Assembly: GCF_002236115.1 (NCBI RefSeq)
Contig: NZ_NIWT01000001.1
Span: 868,001-932,000, forward strand
Length of the DNA stretch: 64,000 nt
Direction: 5' to 3'
DNA from: Pseudomonas jessenii
GTDB lineage: Bacteria > Pseudomonadota > Gammaproteobacteria > Pseudomonadales > Pseudomonadaceae
In this document: piece by piece, positions 16,383 through 23,451 of the stretch
How the letters are laid out: every line of letters starts with the position of its first letter
How positions within the stretch are numbered: position 1 is the first letter of the stretch
Position numbers and translations under genes: made by a program
The notes under the pieces: model-generated
Seen by the model: the letters and a program-made list of their open reading frames with translations, nothing else
What the model was told of the DNA's origin: nothing
Databases searched by the model: none

Positions 16383-17963
16383 CTAGAGTGCCTCGCGGGA
16401 CGACTGTCCATCCACCAGTCGCTGGATGCGCAGCGGATTGCCGTTCTTCAGCGCATCCGGCAGCAAGCTGTCCGGGTAGTTCTGGAAGCACACCGGGCGC
16501 AGGAAACGATCGATGGCCAGTGTGCCCACCGAGGTACCGCGCGCATCGGACGTTGCCGGGTAAGGCCCGCCGTGGACCATCGAATCGCAGACTTCCACGC
16601 CCGTCGGATAGCCATTGAGCAGGATGCGTCCGACCTTCTGCTCCAGCAACGCCGTCAGCCCGGCGAACTGTTCGAAGTCTTCCGGCTCGCCAATGACGGT
16701 GGCGGTCAACTGGCCGTGCAGACCATTCAGGGCGGCCATCAGTTGCGCATGATCGGCCACTTCAACCACCACCGTGGTCGGACCGAACACTTCCTCCTGC
16801 AGCACTTCGTCGCCATCGAGCAGCAGGCTGACGTCAGCCTTGAACAGCTGCGGCTGTGCCTGATTGCCCTGTTGCGGATTGCCGGCCAGGTGCTCAATCC
16901 CCGGATGCGCGAGCAGTTTTTGCAAGCCCTGACCGTAGCTGCTCAGGGTTCCGGCATTGAGCATGGTTTGCGCCGGCTGATCGCCCATCAACCCGGCCAC
17001 TTGCTGCACAAAGGCACTGAACGGCGCTGAGCGAATGCCGATCACCAGGCCCGGATTGGTGCAGAACTGGCCGCAGCCCTGAACCACCGACGCCGTTAGA
17101 TCCCGGGCGACCGTGTCGGCCCGCGCCTGCAACGCCTCGGGCAAGACGATCACCGGGTTGATGCTCGACATCTCGGCAAACACCGGAATCGGTTGTGCAC
17201 GGGCCGCTGCCATGTCACACAAGGCTCGACCGCCCTTGAGCGAACCGGTGAAACCAACGGCCTGAATCGCCGGATGCTTGACCAGCGCCTCGCCGACGCC
17301 ACCGCCGTAGATCATGTTGAACACGCCGGCCGGCATCCCGGTTTTCTCGGCAGCACGAATGATCGCGTCAGCCACCCATTCAGCCGTGGCCATGTGACCG
17401 CTGTGGGCCTTGAACACCACCGGGCACCCGGCGGCCAGCGCCGAGGCGGTATCGCCGCCGGCGGTAGAGAACGCCAGCGGAAAATTACTGGCACCGAACA
17501 CCGCCACAGGTCCCAGGCCGATGCGGTATTGACGCAGGTCCGGACGCGGCAACGGTTGACGCTCCGGCAATGCCCGGTCGATTCGCGCGCCGTAGAAATC
17601 ACCGCGCCGCAAGACTTTGGCAAACAGGCGCATCTGCCCGCTGGTGCGTCCACGCTCGCCTTGAATCCGCCCTGCGGGCAACGCCGTTTCGCGGCAGACC
17701 ACAGCGACAAAATCATCACCGAGGGCATCCAGTTCATCGGCAATGGCCTCGAGAAACTGCGCCCGCCGCTCCGCGCTCAGGCTGCGATAGACCGGATACG
17801 CGGCCGCCGCCGCGCCGGCCGCCGCATCGACTTCCTGCACTGTCGCCTGGGAAAAATCGTGGGGCAAGGCCTCCCCCGTCGTCGCATCGACACTCTGCAA
17901 CTTGATGCTGCCGGCGGCGCTACGCTGACCGCCGATGTAGTTGTGACCAAGAATCCGGATCAT
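16383..17963 (-). CDS. NADP-dependent aldehyde dehydrogenase, 2-ketoglutarate semialdehyde type
   Basis: This 526-residue cytoplasmic aldehyde dehydrogenase probably oxidises 2,5-dioxopentanoate (alpha-ketoglutarate semialdehyde) to 2-oxoglutarate, the last step of oxidative pentose or sugar-acid degradation. Visible motifs are the cofactor-fold GFTGSLKGG (237-245), general base Glu264 in FAEMSSINP, and catalytic Cys301 in GCGQFCTNPG, all normal for the KGSADH class III group. It is the last gene of a leftward unit with the FAH-family dehydratase ten bases upstream and the sugar-acid importer. The neighbouring L-arabonate-type dehydratase supports this substrate; other semialdehydes are possible. 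Confidence 0.92.
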   Translation of the reverse strand: MIRILGHNYIGGQRSAAGSIKLQSVDATTGEALPHDFSQATVQEVDAAAGAAAAAYPVYRSLSAERRAQFLEAIADELDALGDDFVAVVCRETALPAGRIQGERGRTSGQMRLFAKVLRRGDFYGARIDRALPERQPLPRPDLRQYRIGLGPVAVFGASNFPLAFSTAGGDTASALAAGCPVVFKAHSGHMATAEWVADAIIRAAEKTGMPAGVFNMIYGGGVGEALVKHPAIQAVGFTGSLKGGRALCDMAAARAQPIPVFAEMSSINPVIVLPEALQARADTVARDLTASVVQGCGQFCTNPGLVIGIRSAPFSAFVQQVAGLMGDQPAQTMLNAGTLSSYGQGLQKLLAHPGIEHLAGNPQQGNQAQPQLFKADVSLLLDGDEVLQEEVFGPTTVVVEVADHAQLMAALNGLHGQLTATVIGEPEDFEQFAGLTALLEQKVGRILLNGYPTGVEVCDSMVHGGPYPATSDARGTSVGTLAIDRFLRPVCFQNYPDSLLPDALKNGNPLRIQRLVDGQSSREAL

Positions 17964-17973
17964 GGGTAATTCC

Positions 17974-18966
17974 TCAAAGTGTACCGACGCTGCCGGGTTC
18001 GAAAGACGCTGCGACGGGTGCGATGCCGTTGATCAATGGCGCGCCGAATTCAGCCTGGGTGATCTCGAACACATCACCCGGCTGGGTGCGAATGCCATCG
18101 GCAAAGGACAGGGTCGCCGTGCCGAAGAAGTGAATGTGCACGTCCCCCGGGCGCAGGAACTGGCTGTACTTGAAATGATGGAATTCGAGGTTGGCGAGGC
18201 TGTGGCACATGTTCGCCTCGCCGCTGAGAAACTCGTTCTGCCACAGCACTTCGCCGTCACGCAGGATGCGGCTGGTCCCCGCCAGATGCTGCGGCAGTTC
18301 GCCAACCCGCAGTTCCGGACCATAGCTGCAGCTGCGCAGTTTCGAGTGGGCCAGGTACAGGTAGTTCTTGCGCTCCATGACGTGGTCGGAGAACTCGTTG
18401 CCCACGGCAAAACCCAGGCGATACGGCTTGCCGTCGTGACCGATCACGTACAGGCCAGCGATCTCCGGCTCTTCGCCGGCATCTTCGGCAAACGGCGGCA
18501 AGGGAAACGGCTGGCCCGGCCTGACGACGATGCCGCCATCGCCTTTGTAGAACCACTCCGGCTGCACACCGGCTTCATCCACCGCCGGCTTACCGCCCTC
18601 CACGCCCCATTTGAAGATGCGCATGGTGTCGGTCATCGCGGTTTCATCGCCACTTTGCTGGTGCATCTTGTCCCGGGCCGAGGCGCTGCCCAGATGCGTC
18701 AGGCCCGTGCCGCTGATCAGCATGTGCGCCAGGTCCGCATGGTCCAGGGGCGGCAGGATGCGCCGTTGTGTCAGCAACTCGGCATAGTCGTGGCTGATGC
18801 CCAGCCCCAGGCTCTGTACCTGTTGCTCAAGGCTTGCGCTCGCCTCGATCGCCGCCAATGCCAGATCGCGAACGGTGCGCGTGTCCTGTACTTCTCGGAC
18901 CAGGCCCGCCTCGACCACGCCGACACGACGTTCGCCGTTACTCAATTCGAACTGAACCAAACGCAT
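17974..18966 (-). CDS. AraD1/FAH-family sugar-acid dehydratase
   Basis: A 330-residue protein of the fumarylacetoacetate hydrolase fold, matching the AraD1 (also called GguC) group. It most likely dehydrates 2-keto-3-deoxy-L-arabonate to ketoglutarate semialdehyde, linking the arabonate dehydratase to the dehydrogenase next door. The acidic metal-site segment GEEPEIAGLYVIG and the downstream SYGPELRVG region are seen. Start 18966 follows CAGGAG by seven bases; the longer frame runs into a REP and is discarded. In classical pathways this step is done by a DHDPS-family enzyme, which is absent here. Confidence 0.85.
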   Translation of the reverse strand: MRLVQFELSNGERRVGVVEAGLVREVQDTRTVRDLALAAIEASASLEQQVQSLGLGISHDYAELLTQRRILPPLDHADLAHMLISGTGLTHLGSASARDKMHQQSGDETAMTDTMRIFKWGVEGGKPAVDEAGVQPEWFYKGDGGIVVRPGQPFPLPPFAEDAGEEPEIAGLYVIGHDGKPYRLGFAVGNEFSDHVMERKNYLYLAHSKLRSCSYGPELRVGELPQHLAGTSRILRDGEVLWQNEFLSGEANMCHSLANLEFHHFKYSQFLRPGDVHIHFFGTATLSFADGIRTQPGDVFEITQAEFGAPLINGIAPVAASFEPGSVGTL

Positions 18967-19008
18967 GAATTTTCTCCTGTTAACCCAGAACCTGGGCAAA
19001 CACGACTC

Positions 19009-19102
19009 CCTGTGGGAGCGGGCTTGCCCGCGATGACGGCGGCACATTCAACATTGATGTGCCAGACAGATTGCTATCGCGGGCAAGCCCGCTCCCACAG
19101 GG
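19009..19102. repeat. REPIN
   Basis: Inverted pair of CCTGTGGGAGCGGGCTTGCC-type REPs located within the catabolic unit, between the importer and the FAH-family gene. It could affect relative expression of the two by stabilising the upstream mRNA. Confidence 0.9.
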
Positions 19103-19126
19103 TCCGTGATGATTTGTTGTTTCCTG

Positions 19127-20449
19127 TCAGGTGCGCGAAGCCCCACGTGCACTTGCTGCAAATTGATCGGCTGGCAGGACGTGTTTGCGTTCCAGCAAGC
19201 GATACACCACACCGGTCAACACCAGCCCGAACACCATCACCCCCGACAGGAAGTACAGGCCCGAAGCCAGGTTGCCGGTGTATTCCTTGAGTGCGCCGAT
19301 CACGAACGGACCGAGGTAACCGCCGAGGTTGCCCACCGAATTGATCAACGCAATCCCCGCCGCCGCACTGGCACCGGCGAAGAAGCGGCCCGGCAAGGTC
19401 CAGAACACCGCCGTGCAGGAGAACAGTGCGAACGCCACCAGGCACAGCGCCGCCAGTTGCAACACAGGCACCGACAGCCAGGCGCTGAGAAACAGGCCAA
19501 TCGCACCCAGCACGTAAAGCACGGCGAGGTGGCCGTAGCGGTCGTTCAAGCGGTCGGAACTGCGCGGGATGATCAGCAAACCGACGATGCCAAAGATGTA
19601 CGGCACCGCCGAGACGAATCCGGTCACCAGGTCGCTGCCGCCGAACTGCTTGATCAGGGTCGGCAGCCACAAACCCAGGCCATAGATGCTCAGGGTCACC
19701 GGCAGGTAGAACAGCGCCAGCAGCAGGACGCGCTTGTCCTTGAGGGCGTGCAACGGGTTGCCGTGACGGGTCTGGCCGTAGGCATCCAGATCCTTTTTCA
19801 GCTCGCCACTGAGCCAGTCCTTTTCTGCCTGGTCCATCCACTTCACTTGCTGCGGGCCGTCCGGCAGGTAACGCAGCACCGGCCAGGTCAACAGGATCGC
19901 GGGGGCGCCAATGACGATGAACAGCCACTGCCAGCCGTGCAGCCCCAACACGCCGTCCATGCCCAGCAAGCCACCGGACACCGGGCCGGTGATCATCATT
20001 GCGATGGGTTGCGACAGGATGAACAGCCCGAGGATCTTGCCGCGATGGCGCACCGGGAACCATTGGGTGATGTAGTACAGAACGCCCGGGAAGAACCCGG
20101 CTTCGGCAGCGCCGAGCAAAAAGCGCATCACATAGAAGCTGTTCGGCCCCTGGACGAAGGCCATGCCGATGGTGATGGCGCCCCAGGTGACCATGATCCG
20201 CGCGAACCAGCGCCGTGCGCCGAAGCGGTCGAGCATCAGGTTGCTGGGGATTTCCAGCAGGAAGTAGCCGATGAAGAACAACCCGGCGCCAAGACCGTAG
20301 GCGGCATCGCCCAGGCCGATGTCTGCGCCCATGTGCAATTTGGCGAAGCCCACCGCGGAGCGGTCCACATAGGCGATCAGGTACAGCAGGATGAGGAAGG
20401 GAATCAGTTTCAGCGTGATGCGGCGGATAAGCCGCAGTTCCTGGCTCAT
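19127..20449 (-). CDS. MFS sugar-acid transporter (anion:cation symporter family)
   Basis: The 440-residue inner-membrane protein has about twelve predicted membrane helices with a cytoplasmic loop near residue 215. The N-terminal VDRSAVGFA segment and LDRFGARRW loop are typical of the ACS family, which imports galactonate, glucarate, tartrate or phthalate-type anions. It is the first gene of the leftward unit and shares a divergent promoter with the dehydratase. It probably brings in the pentonate or a related sugar acid used by the neighbouring enzymes. Specificity cannot be read from sequence alone. Confidence 0.9.
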   Translation of the reverse strand: MSQELRLIRRITLKLIPFLILLYLIAYVDRSAVGFAKLHMGADIGLGDAAYGLGAGLFFIGYFLLEIPSNLMLDRFGARRWFARIMVTWGAITIGMAFVQGPNSFYVMRFLLGAAEAGFFPGVLYYITQWFPVRHRGKILGLFILSQPIAMMITGPVSGGLLGMDGVLGLHGWQWLFIVIGAPAILLTWPVLRYLPDGPQQVKWMDQAEKDWLSGELKKDLDAYGQTRHGNPLHALKDKRVLLLALFYLPVTLSIYGLGLWLPTLIKQFGGSDLVTGFVSAVPYIFGIVGLLIIPRSSDRLNDRYGHLAVLYVLGAIGLFLSAWLSVPVLQLAALCLVAFALFSCTAVFWTLPGRFFAGASAAAGIALINSVGNLGGYLGPFVIGALKEYTGNLASGLYFLSGVMVFGLVLTGVVYRLLERKHVLPADQFAASARGASRT

Positions 20450-20542
20450 GAGAACGGTCTCCGATTGTTGTTGTTATAGAACCTCGGGGGACGCCTCTCG
20501 CGAAGAATTCGCCAGGGCCATCCCTCCGTTTGAGCGGACTAT

Positions 20543-20555
20543 ATAGTAATACTAT
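20543..20555. promoter_or_regulatory. Candidate GntR (FadR-type) operator 1
   Basis: ATAGTAATACTAT is a perfect 13-base palindrome around a central A and contains TAGTAATACTA, which fits the known FadR-subfamily consensus TNGTNNNACNA. It lies in the divergent promoter between the importer and the dehydratase genes. A regulator of that subfamily is encoded at 22555. Confidence 0.65.
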
Positions 20556-20569
20556 TTACTCAACAACAC

Positions 20570-20598
20570 TTCCAAAGCGCACAATTTGCGCCTATGTT
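20570..20598 (+). promoter_or_regulatory. Weak candidate sigma-70 promoter for the dehydratase gene
   Basis: TTCCAA at 20570-20575 and TATGTT at 20593-20598 are spaced by 17 bases. They lie between the two operators, as expected if a repressor bound there blocks transcription. Both boxes are poor matches, so this is tentative. Confidence 0.3.
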
Positions 20599-20617
20599 AC
20601 GCTTCAGCTCGAACAAT

Positions 20618-20630
20618 ATAGTCATACAAT
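20618..20630. promoter_or_regulatory. Candidate GntR (FadR-type) operator 2
   Basis: ATAGTCATACAAT matches operator 1 at 11 of 13 positions and again contains the TNGTNNNACNA pattern (TAGTCATACAA). It lies directly before the ribosome site (AAGAGA) of the dehydratase gene. Binding here would block initiation or early elongation. Confidence 0.6.
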
Positions 20631-20643
20631 AAGAGAATCGATC

Positions 20644-22380
20644 ATGTCTGATAAGAAACCCACCCTGCGCTCCGCCCAATGGTTTGGCACCGCCGACAAG
20701 AACGGCTTCATGTACCGCAGCTGGATGAAGAATCAGGGCATCGCCGACCACCAGTTCCATGGCAAGCCGATCATCGGCATCTGCAACACCTGGTCGGAAC
20801 TGACCCCGTGCAACGCGCATTTCCGCCAGATCGCCGAGCACGTCAAACGCGGCGTGATCGAGGCCGGGGGCTTCCCGGTGGAGTTTCCGGTGTTCTCCAA
20901 CGGCGAATCGAACCTGCGCCCTACCGCCATGCTCACCCGCAACCTGGCGAGCATGGACGTGGAAGAAGCTATTCGCGGCAACCCGATTGACGGCGTCGTA
21001 CTGCTGACCGGTTGCGACAAGACCACCCCGGCCCTGCTGATGGGCGCCGCCAGTTGCGACGTGCCGGCCATCGTCGTCACCGGCGGGCCGATGCTCAACG
21101 GCAAGCACAAGGGCAAGGACATTGGCTCCGGCACCGTGGTCTGGCAGCTCAGCGAACAGGTCAAGGCAGGCACCATCAGCATCGACGATTTCCTCGCGGC
21201 CGAGGGCGGCATGTCCCGCTCGGCCGGTACCTGCAACACCATGGGCACCGCCTCCACCATGGCCTGCATGGCCGAAGCGCTCGGCACCTCCCTGCCCCAC
21301 AACGCGGCGATTCCGGCCGTGGACGCGCGCCGTTATGTGCTGGCGCACATGTCCGGCATGCGTGCCGTGGAGATGGTGCGCGAAGACTTGAAGCTGTCGA
21401 AGATCCTCACCAAGGAAGCCTTCGAAAACGCCATCCGCGTCAATGCCGCCATCGGCGGTTCGACCAACGCAGTGATCCACCTGAAAGCCATCGCCGGGCG
21501 CATCGGCGTCGAACTGGACCTGGATGACTGGACCCGTATCGGTCGCGGCATGCCGACCATCGTCGACCTGCAACCGTCCGGGCGCTTCCTGATGGAAGAG
21601 TTCTATTACGCCGGTGGCTTGCCGGCGGTGCTGCGTCGCCTCGGCGAAGCCAACCTGATCCCGAACCCGAACGCCTTGACCGTCAACGGCAAGTCCATCG
21701 GCGAGAACACCAGGGACGCGCCGATCTATGGCGAGGACGAAGTGATCCGCACCCTCGACAACCCGATCCGCGCCGATGGCGGCATCTGTGTATTGCGCGG
21801 CAACCTGGCACCGCTGGGCGCCGTGCTCAAGCCGTCCGCCGCCACGCCCGAACTGATGCAGCATCGCGGCCGTGCGGTGGTGTTCGAGAACTTCGACATG
21901 TACAAGGCACGGATCAACGATCCGGAACTGGACGTGGATGCCAACTCGATCCTGGTGATGAAGAACTGCGGGCCGAAGGGTTATCCGGGCATGGCCGAAG
22001 TGGGCAACATGGGTCTGCCGGCCAAGCTGCTGGCCCAGGGTGTGACGGACATGGTGCGTATTTCCGATGCGCGCATGAGTGGCACGGCGTACGGCACGGT
22101 TGTGCTGCACGTCGCCCCGGAGGCCGCTGCCGGCGGTCCGCTGGCCGCAGTGAAGGAAGGCGACTGGATCGAACTCGATTGCGCCAGCGGCCGCTTGCAC
22201 CTGGATATTGCGGACACCGAACTGGCCGCGCGCATGGCCGATCTGCAACCGCCACAGAACCTGATCGTCGGTGGGTATCGTCAGTTGTACATCGACCACG
22301 TGCTGCAAGCGGACCAGGGTTGCGACTTCGACTTCCTGGTCGGCTGCCGTGGGGCCGAGGTGCCGCGTCACTCCCACTGA
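20644..22380 (+). CDS. L-arabonate dehydratase-type IlvD/Edd enzyme
   Basis: This 578-residue dehydratase of the IlvD/Edd family probably converts L-arabonate to 2-keto-3-deoxy-L-arabonate in the cytoplasm, using a [2Fe-2S] cluster. The three cluster ligands are Cys56 (SELTPC), Cys124 (TGCDKTTPA) and Cys197 (AGTCNTMG). This spacing matches, with a shift of three, the ligands I recall for the Rhizobium L-arabinonate dehydratase. The probable catalytic Ser is in SDARMSGTAYG. The 616-residue extended frame is rejected because it runs through the operator region. Other pentonates or galactonate may also be used. It is followed by the GntR gene. Confidence 0.9.
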   Translation: MSDKKPTLRSAQWFGTADKNGFMYRSWMKNQGIADHQFHGKPIIGICNTWSELTPCNAHFRQIAEHVKRGVIEAGGFPVEFPVFSNGESNLRPTAMLTRNLASMDVEEAIRGNPIDGVVLLTGCDKTTPALLMGAASCDVPAIVVTGGPMLNGKHKGKDIGSGTVVWQLSEQVKAGTISIDDFLAAEGGMSRSAGTCNTMGTASTMACMAEALGTSLPHNAAIPAVDARRYVLAHMSGMRAVEMVREDLKLSKILTKEAFENAIRVNAAIGGSTNAVIHLKAIAGRIGVELDLDDWTRIGRGMPTIVDLQPSGRFLMEEFYYAGGLPAVLRRLGEANLIPNPNALTVNGKSIGENTRDAPIYGEDEVIRTLDNPIRADGGICVLRGNLAPLGAVLKPSAATPELMQHRGRAVVFENFDMYKARINDPELDVDANSILVMKNCGPKGYPGMAEVGNMGLPAKLLAQGVTDMVRISDARMSGTAYGTVVLHVAPEAAAGGPLAAVKEGDWIELDCASGRLHLDIADTELAARMADLQPPQNLIVGGYRQLYIDHVLQADQGCDFDFLVGCRGAEVPRHSH

Positions 22381-22395
22381 CACCGCCTCCCCCCC

Positions 22396-22493
22396 CTGTA
22401 GGAGCGAGCTTGCTCGCGATGGACCCGAGACCGCCGCGGGGTGTCAGGTTCCCCACGTTATCGTTGACGTCCATCGCGAGCTCGCTCCTACAG
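22396..22493. repeat. REPIN, right copy shortened
   Basis: Inverted REP pair starting CCTGTAGGAGCGAGCTTGC. The right-hand copy reads tcgcgagctcgctccta, lacking four bases (CAAG or its equivalent) of the hairpin tip. The loop contains CGTTATCGTTGACGTCC, which recurs in the REPIN at 59635. Confidence 0.9.
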
Positions 22494-22554
22494 TCGAATC
22501 GCCGCGCCTGCTATCATGCGCGACACCTCTCCGCACAGGACCGTGCCGTTTCCC

Positions 22555-23274
22555 ATGGATTACCGCAAACCCTCCGACCGCAAAAGCATGCACTCGCGCA
22601 TCGTCCAGGAACTGGGCATGCAGATCGTCTCGGGACGTTTCCTGCCCGACGACAAACTGCCCGCCGAAGCGCTGTTGTGCGAAGAATATGCGGTCAGCCG
22701 GCCGGTGCTGCGTGAAGCCACCCGGGTACTGGTCGCCAAGGGCCTGGTGTATTCCCGCCCGCGGGTCGGCACCGTGGTCAAGCCGCGCAAGGACTGGCAC
22801 ATGCTCGATCCGGACGTGCTGCACTGGTTGATGCAGAGCAGTCCGCAGAATCAGTTTTTCGACCTGCTGACCAGCGTGCGCAGCATCATCGAACCGGCCG
22901 CTGCCGCCCTCGCCGCGCAATTCGCCACGGAAGCGGATATCGCCTCCATCGGTGAGGCCTACCAACGCATGGAAGCCGCACCGACGCCGGAGGCTCTGTT
23001 GCAGCCGGACCTGGACTTCCACAGTCGCATCGCCGATGCCACGCACAACGACTTGCTGGCCAACCTGTGCAACATGCTCTCGGTGGCCATCGCCGAAGCC
23101 TTGAAGCATTCGAACCAGCGGCCGAACCTGCATGAACTGGCGCTGCCCCGGCACAAGGCGATCCTGACCGCCATCGAAAACCGCGACGCCCTCGGCGCGC
23201 GGCATGCGACGTTGGTGCAACTGGACGATGCCCGCAGCGCGCTGAATGTGGTGCTCGGCAGCGATCCCGCCTGA
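22555..23274 (+). CDS. GntR-family regulator, FadR (FCD) subfamily
   Basis: The 239-residue protein has an N-terminal winged helix (about residues 14-78, with PAEALLCEEYAVSRPVLREA as recognition region) and an FCD ligand domain. The FCD metal-binding Asp and His residues are seen around DLDFHSRIADATHN and HKAILTAIENRD. It most likely represses the sugar-acid genes on both sides of the divergent promoter and is released by a pathway intermediate. I took the ATG at 22555; an upstream in-frame ATG at 22516 is possible, and neither has a strong ribosome site. Confidence 0.9.
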   Translation: MDYRKPSDRKSMHSRIVQELGMQIVSGRFLPDDKLPAEALLCEEYAVSRPVLREATRVLVAKGLVYSRPRVGTVVKPRKDWHMLDPDVLHWLMQSSPQNQFFDLLTSVRSIIEPAAAALAAQFATEADIASIGEAYQRMEAAPTPEALLQPDLDFHSRIADATHNDLLANLCNMLSVAIAEALKHSNQRPNLHELALPRHKAILTAIENRDALGARHATLVQLDDARSALNVVLGSDPA

Positions 23275-23286
23275 TCACCGAAGAAC

Positions 23287-23379
23287 CCTGTGGGAGCGAG
23301 CTTGCTCGCGATGGCGGCCGAATGTTCGATATCAATGCGGCTGACACTCCGCTATCGCGAGCAAGCTCGCTCCCACAGG
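23287..23379. repeat. REPIN
   Basis: Inverted pair of CCTGTGGGAGCGAGCTTGC REPs following the GntR gene, immediately before a bidirectional terminator. Confidence 0.9.
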
Positions 23380-23403
23380 TTCCAGGGCGAAACCATCGGG
23401 CAT

Positions 23404-23437
23404 AAAAAAGCCGCAACCCTGAGGTTGCGGCTTTTTT
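23404..23437. terminator. Bidirectional intrinsic terminator
   Basis: AAAAAAGCCGCAACC and GGTTGCGGCTTTTTT form a strong stem with a four-base loop. Each strand ends in a run of T. It can serve both the GntR gene from the left and the exporter gene from the right. Confidence 0.95.
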
Positions 23438-23451
23438 GTTTCAGCTGTCGA

